Source: Corynebacterium heidelbergense
Lineage (GTDB): Bacteria > Actinomycetota > Actinomycetes > Mycobacteriales > Mycobacteriaceae
Assembly (NCBI RefSeq): GCF_028609845.1
Contig: NZ_CP063191.1
Span: forward strand, 744,001-808,000
Length of the DNA stretch: 64,000 nt
Reading direction: 5' to 3'
Shown here: positions 54,044-62,097 of the stretch, piece by piece
Numbering within the stretch: position 1 is the stretch's first letter
Layout of the letters: each line of letters begins with the position of its first letter
The notes under the pieces: generated by a model
What the model saw: the letters and a program-made list of their open reading frames with translations, nothing else
Database searches by the model: none
Told to the model about the DNA's origin: nothing
Position numbers and translations under genes: made by a program

Positions 54044-55999
54044 ATGGCAAAGGGACGCATCCCGGAACGGGACATCGAGGCGATCCGGGAACGCACCCCG
54101 ATCGAAGAGGTGGTGGGGGAATACGTCCAGCTCAAGCCTGCGGGCGCCGATTCGATGAAGGGGCTTAGCCCCTTCAAAGACGAAAAAACGCCCTCCTTCC
54201 ACGTGCGCCCCAACAAGGGTTATTTCCACTGCTTCTCCACGGGGGAGGGAGGGGACGTGTTCAGCTTCCTCATGAAGATGGAGCACGTCACCTTCCCGGA
54301 GGCGGTGGAGCAGTGCGCCGAGCGGGTCGGCTATCGCATCAGCTACGAGGGTGGGGGTCCTGGGAACCGCGAGGAGCCGGGCACTCGTCAACGGCTGGTG
54401 GCCGCGAACAAGGCGGCTTTCGAGTTCTACCGGGAGCAGTATGACGGCTCTGAGGAAGGGGCCGAGGTGGCCCGGGCTTTCCTGGCGGATCGCGGTTTCA
54501 GCGCCGAACATGCCGCCACATTCGGCTGCGGTTACGCCCCGGGGGGATGGGACAAGTTAACCAAGCACCTGCAGCGCAAAGGCTTCAACTTCAAAGAGTT
54601 GGAGGCGGCGGGGCTGTCCAAAATGGGGAAGAGGGGGCCGATTGATCGCTTTCACCGGCGGCTAATGTGGCCCATCCGCAATGTCGCCGGCGATGTCATT
54701 GGGTTTGGTGCTCGGAAGTTGTTTGAGGACGACAAACTGGGCAAATACATGAACACGCCGGACACGATGCTCTATCACAAGTCCCGGGTGCTGTTCGGGA
54801 TCGATTTGGCGAAGCGGGAAATTGCGAGCTCCCACCAGGCCGTCGTGGTGGAGGGGTATACGGACGTGATGGCACTGCACGCCGCGGGGGTCAAGACGGC
54901 GGTGGCGGCCTGCGGTACGGCTTTCGGCGGGGATCACCTGCAGATTTTGCGGCGGTTCATGCTGGATGATCAATTCTTCCGCGGGGAGATCATCTACACC
55001 TTCGATGGTGATGAGGCAGGGCAGAAAGCGGCGATGCGGGCATTCGAGGGCGACCAGAGTTTCGCCGGTAGGTCTTATGTCTCGGTCGCACCGGGCGGGG
55101 AGGATCCGTGCGATATTCGGATGAACCGGGGGGATGCTGCTGTCCGAGAGCTCGTGGCCGCGCGTCTGCCTATGTTTGAATTCGTTATTCGTTCCGTTAT
55201 CGCTCAGTACGATACGGCGAGTGTCGATGGCCGCCTGCAGGCATTTCGGCGGGCCGTGCCGGTGTTGGCGGGGATTCGTGATGAAGCGTTGCGCGATGAG
55301 TATGCGCGTCAGGCGGCCGGCTGGATTGGGTGGCAGCAGGAAAACGAGCTGGTAGCGGCGGTGCGCGAGGAGGGCAGGAAAGGCCCTGCGGTACCCCGGA
55401 ATCTGGAGTTTAAGCGGGGGTCCGCGCAGTCCGTCGGAGCCGGGGGAACCGATTCGCGCGAAGGTGTGCCCGGGAAACCCGCCCTGCGGGCGGTGAGTGG
55501 AATGGAGCGGCCCGATCCATCGGACGAGTATTTGGACCGTCCAAGGCAGGTACTCAAGCTGGGTTTGCAGGAGCCGGAGTTAGTCGGGGCGATGTTGGAT
55601 TACATGCCGCCCGAGAGTTTTGTTCATCCGACCTACGTTGCCGTTGCGCGAGCAATTGAGGAATGCGGCGGAGCTGCCCAATCCGATGGTGGTCCTGCGT
55701 GGATCGATGCGGTGGGTAATCATCTTGCGGACGCCATGGGCAGGGCGGTCGTGTCAGAACTCGCAGTGGAAGACATTCCCTGTGACCCGGACCGTTTAAA
55801 ACCATATGCCAAAGCGATTATGGCCAGTATGCAGGAACGTTGGGTGGGCAATGAGGTCGCGGATTTGAAATCCCGGCTTGGCCGCATGCGTGCCGATATG
55901 CAAACGGAGGAATACCACGCCCTTTTTGCAGACCTCGTGGCACTGGAGAAATACCGTCGTTCGCTGGAGGCGCAGGCCGCTGAGTACGGGGGATTTTAA
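54044..55999 (+). CDS. dnaG: DNA primase DnaG with a degenerate zinc site
   Basis: 651 residues from ATG 54044 (GTG 54038 in frame). The core TOPRIM domain is complete: VVVEGYTDVMAL and TFDGDEAGQKAAMRA. The zinc-binding domain keeps its sequence frame, but three ligands are replaced: the expected Cys-x2-His-x17-Cys-x2-Cys reads Ser42, Lys45, Cys63 and Thr66 (GLSPFKDEKTPSFHVRP, then YFHCFSTGEGG). So zinc cannot bind in the usual way. The C-terminal helicase-interaction domain ends in EKYRRSLEAQAAEYGGF. It synthesises primers at the replication fork. A Ser/Gly-rich linker lies near residues 450-480. Confidence 0.95.
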   Translation: MAKGRIPERDIEAIRERTPIEEVVGEYVQLKPAGADSMKGLSPFKDEKTPSFHVRPNKGYFHCFSTGEGGDVFSFLMKMEHVTFPEAVEQCAERVGYRISYEGGGPGNREEPGTRQRLVAANKAAFEFYREQYDGSEEGAEVARAFLADRGFSAEHAATFGCGYAPGGWDKLTKHLQRKGFNFKELEAAGLSKMGKRGPIDRFHRRLMWPIRNVAGDVIGFGARKLFEDDKLGKYMNTPDTMLYHKSRVLFGIDLAKREIASSHQAVVVEGYTDVMALHAAGVKTAVAACGTAFGGDHLQILRRFMLDDQFFRGEIIYTFDGDEAGQKAAMRAFEGDQSFAGRSYVSVAPGGEDPCDIRMNRGDAAVRELVAARLPMFEFVIRSVIAQYDTASVDGRLQAFRRAVPVLAGIRDEALRDEYARQAAGWIGWQQENELVAAVREEGRKGPAVPRNLEFKRGSAQSVGAGGTDSREGVPGKPALRAVSGMERPDPSDEYLDRPRQVLKLGLQEPELVGAMLDYMPPESFVHPTYVAVARAIEECGGAAQSDGGPAWIDAVGNHLADAMGRAVVSELAVEDIPCDPDRLKPYAKAIMASMQERWVGNEVADLKSRLGRMRADMQTEEYHALFADLVALEKYRRSLEAQAAEYGGF

Positions 56000-56434
56000 G
56001 TCAAGCGCGTTTGTCGGTTTTTGAAGGGTGTTGCGGGCCGGGAAACCTGGACGGATTCGATAGTGCGGGTTTAATCGCGCGTGGTTTTGGTGACTACTGC
56101 TCGCGCTGGCTACGAAGGTGCCTCTGGCCCCTCGAGAGGGCTGGGGTCAGGCCCGGATCGGGTTGCCGCGAAGGGGTTTGGGGATCGGCTTCGGAGTGGT
56201 TTTCCACAGTTTTCAGACCAATTTTCGGCGAAATTTTTGGCCTGCCGCACAGGCTCTATGGGCCTCTGAACAGTACATTTGGGATCGGGAACCCTACGAA
56301 AGTTGCTTGCAGTCTGTGAGCAAGCTGTCTCTTGCCCGGCACATCCCTGGCTCGTGCGCTACGTTGTGTGAGGAAACCGTTCGGAACGGCGTCGCAAACG
56401 GCGGCGCCGGAGTAGGAGAGCTTGGGGGTCAGGA
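56000..56434 (+). other. No supported gene downstream of dnaG
   Basis: The stretch has several overlapping short frames, none with a domain-like sequence or ribosome binding site. No tRNA-like fold was found. It seems to be a spacer, perhaps a decayed region at the edge of the accessory block that follows. Confidence 0.4.
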
Positions 56435-56689
56435 GTGAAACGGGGGAGTTCACAGTGGGGACAGCAGCCCAACAGTGGAGGTTTTGGGACACCTCCGGAG
56501 ACGTTGGCGCGGATGTGTCCACGACGGGCCGGCAAGTTTAAGGGGCGCCCGCACGGGGAGGACGGCGCGTCCCGGAGTGGTGTCCGGTGGGAGGGTCGAT
56601 CGCGCGTCTGGACCTACTCGGCTCCGCGGTCTACGCGTTGGATGCACGTTGGTTTACGGGAGCGCAATGGGGGAGGTTCCCCGGCGTGA
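56435..56689 (+). CDS. Possible small protein coupled to the lipoprotein gene
   Basis: 84 codons from GTG 56435, after a GGTCAGGA-like site, ending in a TGA that overlaps the lipoprotein GTG in a GTGA junction. The start reads KRGSSQWGQQPNSGGFGTPPE, then becomes basic with no helix or strand pattern. The overlap hints at coupling, but the composition is atypical and the frame competes with two others. Confidence 0.25.
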   Translation: MKRGSSQWGQQPNSGGFGTPPETLARMCPRRAGKFKGRPHGEDGASRSGVRWEGRSRVWTYSAPRSTRWMHVGLRERNGGGSPA

Positions 56690-57492
56690 GGTGTCTGCGT
56701 TCGCGGGTAATCCGCGCTGTGTGTGCCGCTGCGGTGGTCGGGTTCTCCGCCGCCGCGAGTGGGTGTGGTGTGGGTGAACTTTTGGTGAACTCGCGAACCG
56801 TTCAGGCGGACGCGGAGTCTAAGAACATCGAGGGTGTTGCCGGGGAGGCTCGTACACCGGGGATGCCTGCCCGACCAGTGACCACTAGTGATGGGAGGAT
56901 GCTGCGCCCCGAGGGGCATCGGGGCATGTGGTTTGAGACGGAGCCGACCGATCCGTGGGATCAGGCGGTGTGGCGTTCGCAGAAATTCGTGGGCGACCCG
57001 CTGGAGCTTCCCACGCTGGGTCCGGGAACTGCTGAGGAGCCGTTCCACGGCAAGCCGGATATCTGCAGTGCACCGTTGAGTGAACGCTTGGATTCAATCG
57101 GGATCGAGAGGACTAAGGCTTTCAATGGTGCGCAGTTAGTCAGTGATCACCATTATTACATGTGTGTTTACTCAATCAAGGAGCAGGTCTCCAAGGTTGC
57201 TTGGCCGGGTGGATTCAGCCTCACTCACCAGTCTTTCGACAAGAGCACTCTACGAGACGATGTGCGGATTGACGACATCCGGGCCAGAAAGGCTCCAACG
57301 CTGCCTGGAAACGGAGTTTCGCTGAGTGATCCGAAGCTCGACTTAAAATGTGCGTATGCCGAAAACTTCGACGAACTCAACGCGACCTCAATGGTGGATT
57401 ATATGAAGTTCGAAGCTGCTTTGGGTTCGGATGAACCATGCAGTCCTGTCGTTAGTATGTATCAGCTCATCTACAACACAAGGGGGAAATGA
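56686..57492 (+). CDS. Lipoprotein, DUF3558-like
   Basis: 268 residues from GTG 56686, with GGAGG about nine bases upstream. Residues 1-26 are a lipoprotein signal (RVIRAVCAAAVVGFSAAAS) and Cys27 is the lipidated residue. The mature part has a single soluble domain with Cys residues (KPDICSAPLSERL, YYMCVYSI, LKCAYAE and DEPCSPVV), as in DUF3558 lipoproteins, which are common beside ESX-type genes in actinobacteria. It ends in an ATGA overlap with the PPE-like gene, so the two are made together. The family call is inferred from pattern. Confidence 0.65.
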   Translation: MRCLRSRVIRAVCAAAVVGFSAAASGCGVGELLVNSRTVQADAESKNIEGVAGEARTPGMPARPVTTSDGRMLRPEGHRGMWFETEPTDPWDQAVWRSQKFVGDPLELPTLGPGTAEEPFHGKPDICSAPLSERLDSIGIERTKAFNGAQLVSDHHYYMCVYSIKEQVSKVAWPGGFSLTHQSFDKSTLRDDVRIDDIRARKAPTLPGNGVSLSDPKLDLKCAYAENFDELNATSMVDYMKFEAALGSDEPCSPVVSMYQLIYNTRGK

Positions 57493-59240
57493 TGCTAGAG
57501 CTGCAACCTATGGAACTAGCCGGGGCTGTCAGGGGCCTAGGCGCAACCGCCACCTCTCTTGGTGGTGGGGTCGCGGGGGAGGCACCGCTCGAAACCTACA
57601 CCTCATCACCTGCACTGTCACTAGCGTTCGCGCAACACGGTTCCTTCTGGAGTGGGCAACCGGGGTCTGCCTGTGCCGTCATTGATGCTTTGAGTAGGGA
57701 TGTCAGTTGGGCCAGTAAAGCGCTGCAATCCCACGTGAGCGCGATGATCGCCCAGGATTCTTCCTCCGCAGCCTCCCTTTCCAAGTTGCAATGTGAAGCG
57801 GGGGATGTGGTGGTGAACGGCGAATGCACCTCCGTGATGGATTTGCGCAACCCGTTCCAGATAACGAACCTCGCTTACGCCCCAGTCGTCCCTGTCGTCG
57901 AAGCCTCTACACCTTTGGACGCGCTCTTGGTGATGTTCAGCGGTTCCGATGCGGCCCCGCTTGCAGCAGCAGCGCGTTGGGACCAGGCAGCCGAGAGTAT
58001 TACGGCCGCCATGGACCACCTAGGCCGCGTGTCGGGGGATGTAGCAGCCGCCGCCGAAGGGATCTCATTCGACGCGGCGCGCCAAGCTCTTGCGGACATC
58101 ACCTCGTCTGGGCGCATTCTCGCAGCCAACGCTTCCATCATGGCCGCCAACGCTCGCGTCTTCCCCGAGGTTCGAGCCACCAACCTAGCCGCGCTAGAAG
58201 CGATCAAGGTTTCCCTGGCGGGCATCACTGAGCCTGCCGAGAAGGTTGCAGCCGAGCAAGCTGCCGTCGTCACCTTCGTGTCCACTCAGCTCGGGCCCTC
58301 GCTAGACCTCCTCACGCCGCCGGTCGTGAACCTTGGGGTCCCTGTGCTCGGGCACACCGGAGGCGGAGCCTTCGATACTTCGGGCCCAGCCACCAACTGC
58401 GGGCAAGTAGTTATCACGTCGCCAACCTCCGCCCAAGGCGTAGCAGCAGCTCAATCGGGGGCAACCCACGTAGCACAACCAGTTAACGCGGCCCCGGCCA
58501 CCGCTAACCAGGCGCCCGTCGCCCCTGCTGCCGGGGGCATCCAGCCGGTCTCCGCCCCAGGCGGTGGGACCCCGCAGCCCACCGCCGGGGCGGGCGTGGC
58601 ACCAGCGACACCCGCCGGAGCGGGAATCGGACCTGTCGGCACAGCTCCTGCACTGTCCAACAGTGGCCTGAACGCGCAGAACGCTGGCGGCACGGGCTCC
58701 GGTGTTCACACACCGGGAACCCCGGCAGCGGGGACCTACGGGGCCATCGGCGGGACCGCAACCGGGGCCAACAACACCGGGACCGGGCGTGGGCTCACGG
58801 GCAACCCGGTGGGGGCCGGGTCAAGTGTCGGAACCGGTGCCGGTATAGGGGCCGGCACTGGCCGGGGATACACGGGCAACTCCGTTACCCCCGGTCCCGG
58901 CCGCCCGGGACGGGTCACGCAACCACTACTGCCCAAGGCGGTAGTGGACGCCGACGCCCGAGCCAAGGCTGGCGTAGGCGGCCAGGCCATCGGTGGTCAC
59001 ACCACCGGCGGCCGGGCAGGCGCCGCGGCTGGCGGAGGTAAATCCCGCGGGGGAATGTTCGGTGGGCTCCACGGCGCGCTGGGGGGCGCAGCCGGAGCCA
59101 AAAACACCGGGCGTTCCCGCCGCTCCAACAAGGCTTCGACCGGGGGCTTTGTCGGAGCAAACGAGTACGGAGTTGAGGAGTACTACCGGAGGGAATACCT
59201 GGGGCAGAAACCCCGAACCGTCCGGCCAGTGATCCGATAA
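57489..59240 (+). CDS. PPE/ESX-substrate-like protein with Gly/Pro-rich repeat and C-terminal tail
   Basis: 583 residues from ATG 57489, overlapping the lipoprotein stop. Residues 1-260 are helical with an ESX/PPE-like layout: LQPMELAGAVRGLGATATSL, FWSGQPGSA, and long Ala-rich helices (ARWDQAAESITAAMDHLGR, SIMAANARVFPEVRA). Two Cys sit near residue 100. Residues 275-480 are Gly/Ala/Pro/Thr-rich and probably disordered, with GRGLTGNPVG and GRGYTGNSV repeats. The end is a Gly-rich part and EEYYRREYLGQKPRTVRPVIR-type tail; a Tyr-x3-Glu occurs there. The layout fits secreted type VII substrates, but no eccC or esx gene is nearby. Function is unknown. Confidence 0.6.
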   Translation: MMLELQPMELAGAVRGLGATATSLGGGVAGEAPLETYTSSPALSLAFAQHGSFWSGQPGSACAVIDALSRDVSWASKALQSHVSAMIAQDSSSAASLSKLQCEAGDVVVNGECTSVMDLRNPFQITNLAYAPVVPVVEASTPLDALLVMFSGSDAAPLAAAARWDQAAESITAAMDHLGRVSGDVAAAAEGISFDAARQALADITSSGRILAANASIMAANARVFPEVRATNLAALEAIKVSLAGITEPAEKVAAEQAAVVTFVSTQLGPSLDLLTPPVVNLGVPVLGHTGGGAFDTSGPATNCGQVVITSPTSAQGVAAAQSGATHVAQPVNAAPATANQAPVAPAAGGIQPVSAPGGGTPQPTAGAGVAPATPAGAGIGPVGTAPALSNSGLNAQNAGGTGSGVHTPGTPAAGTYGAIGGTATGANNTGTGRGLTGNPVGAGSSVGTGAGIGAGTGRGYTGNSVTPGPGRPGRVTQPLLPKAVVDADARAKAGVGGQAIGGHTTGGRAGAAAGGGKSRGGMFGGLHGALGGAAGAKNTGRSRRSNKASTGGFVGANEYGVEEYYRREYLGQKPRTVRPVIR

Positions 59241-59252
59241 ATTCCGCTCGCT

Positions 59253-59342
59253 CAAAAACGGGCTGGTGGTGGCGTTATAGGGGGCGTCACTATCAGCCCA
59301 CAGGAAGGGGATTGGTGTAATAGGGGGCATCAATCCCCTTCC
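59253..59342 (-). ncRNA. Twin hairpins with matching C-rich loops (6C-like RNA or terminator pair)
   Basis: On the minus strand a 15-pair hairpin (arms GGAAGGGGATTG/CAATCCCCTTCC, 59342 to 59303, loop CCCCCTATTA) is followed three bases later by a second (GGGCTG/CAGCCC with an inner GTGACG/CGCCAC stem, 59299 to 59260, loop CCCCCTATAA). CGTTTTTG then follows, so the second works as a terminator. The two loops differ at one base although the stems differ completely. The layout echoes 6C RNA, with five C in place of six. It lies between the PPE-like gene and the YtxH-like gene and could simply end transcription of the latter. Confidence 0.5.
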
Positions 59343-59490
59343 GCTATTTCCGCCGTCAATTGTTCCTACCAGCCGGGAGAAGCGTCATACCTCGGCAGCT
59401 GATAGCGGCGGCCGCACTACGGCCACAACCTGCAACGTCTTCCCCATGACGATCTATTAACATCAGAAGATGTACTAGCCACCCGAGCTG

Positions 59491-59530
59491 ATCAAGCGGT
59501 TAGCCACCCGTTCAAACGGTTAGCCGCCCG
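59491..59530. repeat. 20-base tandem duplication
   Basis: ATCAAGCGGTTAGCCACCCG (59491-59510) is followed by TTCAAACGGTTAGCCGCCCG (59511-59530), 17 of 20 positions alike; TAGCCACCCG occurs again at 59476. No gene is seen in 59343-59567. Confidence 0.7.
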
Positions 59531-59567
59531 CGCCTGTTGCGCGCCGCGCGACAACCGAGCTCGCGAC

Positions 59568-59882
59568 CTACCGGCCGAACCTCCGCCGACCAGATCCACC
59601 GCGGTCCACCCGATCGTTCGGGTGCTCCGTATCCGCCTCCACGATCGTTGTGCCATCCCGTAAAGCCGACCGGGAAGAATCACTGAGATCCCGCACCTCG
59701 TGCATCCGCGGATCCGGGTCCAGCCGGTTGGCCAAGGCCTTCCGCCCCGTGCGCAAGGCCGCTTTCGTGATGTCCGAATTTACCGCCGTCTGATACCCCC
59801 TGCGGATCTGCTCATAGCGGCGTCGACCTGCTTTGGTCCCCATCAGGTAACCAGCAGCGGCCCCGGCAACAAACTGAATCAT
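59568..59882 (-). CDS. YtxH-like small membrane-associated protein
   Basis: 104 residues. The N-terminus, FVAGAAAGYLMGTKAGRRRYEQI, has the Gly-x-x-x-Gly helix followed by the basic Gly-Arg-Arg-Arg-Tyr motif of YtxH-like proteins. The rest is polar and basic. A role in envelope or stress is usual for the family but not proven. It stands alone on the minus strand and reads toward the twin hairpins. Confidence 0.65.
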   Translation of the reverse strand: MIQFVAGAAAGYLMGTKAGRRRYEQIRRGYQTAVNSDITKAALRTGRKALANRLDPDPRMHEVRDLSDSSRSALRDGTTIVEADTEHPNDRVDRGGSGRRRFGR

Positions 59883-60083
59883 GGCGTCTCCAGACGGATC
59901 AATGAACGTGCGTGCCCACTATAGCGCCGCGCCCCCACCCCATGCCCCACCGCATTAAAAGACATCCATTATCAATAAATGTGCAGGTAGGAGCGCTCCG
60001 CTCGGTGCGGGCCCGGTCGACTCTGTGCCACCATGGGACAACACAGTCCCAACACAAGGTCCCGACCCAAGGAAGAACAGACA

Positions 60084-61226
60084 GTGAACAATCCCACGGA
60101 CGCTGCGGCGACCACGAAAACCGATACTTACGCCACGGTTAGGGGCGTCGTTAGCAAAAACAAAGCTGAGCCAGTCGAACTCGTCGACGTCAACATCCCC
60201 GCGCCTGGCAGCAACGACGTTGTTGTCCGCATCCAAGCGTGCGGCGTATGCCACACCGACCTCGCCTATCGCGACGGCGGGATCACCGACGACTACCCCT
60301 TCCTGCTCGGGCACGAGGCCGCCGGGATCGTCGAGAAGACCGGCGACCGAGTAACCCACGTCGCCGAGGGGGATTACGTGGTCCTCAACTGGCGTGCCGT
60401 ATGCGGGGAATGCCGGGCCTGCCTCAAGGGCGACCCGAAGTACTGCTTCAACACCCACAACGCCTCCCGGTCCATGACCCTCGCCGCGGACGGGACTCGC
60501 CTGGAACCCGCACTCGGCATCGGCGCCTTCGCCGAAAAGACCCTCGTGCATGAGAAGCAATGCACCAAAGTCAACCCAGATGCCGACCCCGCCGCCGCAG
60601 GGCTCCTGGGTTGCGGAATCATGGCCGGGCTCGGGGCGGCCGTCAACACCGGGGAAATCAAGCGCGGTGAATCCATCGCCGTCATCGGCGTTGGAGGCGT
60701 GGGCATGGCCGCCGTCGCCGGAGCCCGCCTGGCCGGAGCCACCCCGATCATCGCCATCGATCGGTCCGACGAGAAGCTCGCCCGCGCCAAGTCCGAATTC
60801 GGGGCGACCCACACCATCAACTCCGCCAACCTCAGCGATGAGGAGCTCACCGAGAAAGTTCAGGCCCTCACCGACGGCTTCGGTGTGGATGTTGTTGTGG
60901 ACGCCGTGGGCCTCCCGGAGACCTACAAGCAGGCCTTTTACCTTCGCGACCTCGCGGGACGGGTGGTGCTCGTGGGCGTGCCCACCCCCGAGATGAAGCT
61001 GGAACTGCCCCTGCTGGACGTGTTTGGCCGGGGCGGATCGCTGAAGAGCTCCTGGTACGGCGACTGCCTGCCGGAGCGCGATTTTCCGATGTATGTGGAC
61101 TTGCACCTGGAGGGCCGCTTCCCGCTCGGCAAGTTTGTCGACGAGCGCGTGGGGCTGGACGCCGTGGAGCAGGCCTTCGAAACCATGAAGTCCGGCCGCG
61201 TTCTGCGCTCGGTGGTCGAACTGTAG
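60084..61226 (+). CDS. mscR: S-(hydroxymethyl)mycothiol dehydrogenase (mycothiol-dependent formaldehyde dehydrogenase)
   Basis: 380 residues from GTG 60084, with AAGGAAGA upstream. It is a zinc-type alcohol dehydrogenase: catalytic zinc residues in [14 protein letters not shown] and [11 protein letters not shown], structural zinc Cys4 in [15 protein letters not shown], and the NAD site [20 protein letters not shown]. Oxidation of S-hydroxymethylmycothiol detoxifies formaldehyde; the enzyme also reduces S-nitrosomycothiol. The downstream metallo-beta-lactamase-fold gene is its usual partner in actinobacteria (as Rv2259-Rv2260). This places mycothiol metabolism in the host. Confidence 0.94.
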   Translation: MNNPTDAAATTKTDTYATVRGVVSKNKAEPVELVDVNIPAPGSNDVVVRIQACGVCHTDLAYRDGGITDDYPFLLGHEAAGIVEKTGDRVTHVAEGDYVVLNWRAVCGECRACLKGDPKYCFNTHNASRSMTLAADGTRLEPALGIGAFAEKTLVHEKQCTKVNPDADPAAAGLLGCGIMAGLGAAVNTGEIKRGESIAVIGVGGVGMAAVAGARLAGATPIIAIDRSDEKLARAKSEFGATHTINSANLSDEELTEKVQALTDGFGVDVVVDAVGLPETYKQAFYLRDLAGRVVLVGVPTPEMKLELPLLDVFGRGGSLKSSWYGDCLPERDFPMYVDLHLEGRFPLGKFVDERVGLDAVEQAFETMKSGRVLRSVVEL

Positions 61227-61380
61227 GGGTCTGGCCCGGCGCTCGGGGCCCGCTCGCCCCGGCTTCGGCACCCGGCCCCTGAGGCTCGGCCCCCGGGCCC
61301 CGTTGCGCGCCACCCCTCTCACCCCCACCCCGCTCACCACCGAGCAATACCCAAACCCACCCCAAATTAAGGACGAGACC

Positions 61381-62043
61381 ATGGCAGACACACGCTCACA
61401 CCCGCCCCAATCCGCAACCGGCCTGCGTATCGACCGAGTGGTCACCCACGGCATTTTCGCCCTCGACGGGGGTGAATGGGAGGTCGATAACAACATCTGG
61501 GTCCTCGGGGATGACGAGCAGTGCGTGATCATCGATGCTGCGCACGAGGCGGCCCCGATTGCCGCCGCCGTCGCCGACCGCGAAGTGCTGGGCGTACTGT
61601 GCTCCCACGCCCACAACGACCACATCACCGTCGCCCCGGAGTTGGCCCGCCGGTTCGACAGCCGCGTATTTGTCCACCCCGGCGATCGGATGCTGTGGGA
61701 CGAAACCCACCCCGATGTGGAACCCTTCGACCTGGCAGACGGGGACACCTTCAGCATCGCCGGAACGCAGATGCAGGTGATGAACACCCCGGGCCATTCT
61801 CCGGGGAGCTGCGCCTTCTACCTGCCGGAGGCGAAGGTGCTGTTCTCCGGGGACACGCTATTTGCCGGCGGGCCGGGCGCCACGGGCCGGTCCTTCAGCG
61901 ACTTCGGGACCATCATCGAGTCCATCAAGCAGCGGCTGTTGACGCTACCCAACGACACCGAGGTCTATACCGGCCACGGGGATGCCACGCAGATCGGTGA
62001 GGAAGCTCCTCATCTGGAGGAGTGGATCGCCCGCGGCCACTAG
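61381..62043 (+). CDS. Metallo-beta-lactamase-fold hydrolase paired with mscR
   Basis: 220 residues from ATG 61381 (AAGGACGAG upstream). The zinc motif is CSHAHNDHITVAPEL (His-x-His-x-Asp-His), with further ligands in NTPGHSPGSCAFYL and SGDTLFAGG, and YTGHGDAT at the end. It resembles glyoxalase II-type thioesterases and probably hydrolyses S-formylmycothiol, the product of mscR. Gap to mscR is 154 bases. Confidence 0.9.
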   Translation: MADTRSHPPQSATGLRIDRVVTHGIFALDGGEWEVDNNIWVLGDDEQCVIIDAAHEAAPIAAAVADREVLGVLCSHAHNDHITVAPELARRFDSRVFVHPGDRMLWDETHPDVEPFDLADGDTFSIAGTQMQVMNTPGHSPGSCAFYLPEAKVLFSGDTLFAGGPGATGRSFSDFGTIIESIKQRLLTLPNDTEVYTGHGDATQIGEEAPHLEEWIARGH

Positions 62044-62067
62044 TCCGCCCCCTTTCGCCGGTGGACT

Positions 62068-62086
62068 TATACCCCCTGGGGGTATA
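62068..62086. promoter_or_regulatory. CsoR-type copper operator
   Basis: TATACCCCCTGGGGGTATA is a perfect palindrome (nine-base arms, one central base) 12 bases before the ATPase ATG. It overlaps a TATATC -10 box at 62083-62088. This is the typical site of CsoR repressors, released by Cu(I). No csoR gene is in the window; it probably lies beyond the right edge. Confidence 0.85.
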
Positions 62087-62097
62087 TCGTGGCGGGT

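Noticed and set aside
56011..56319. 102-codon frame after dnaG
   Set aside because: Two other frames of similar length overlap it, and the translated sequence has no recognisable pattern or start signal.
59958..59985. Zur/Fur-like box upstream of mscR
   Set aside because: Only one half (TTGATAATG on the minus strand) resembles the motif and the other arm does not match.
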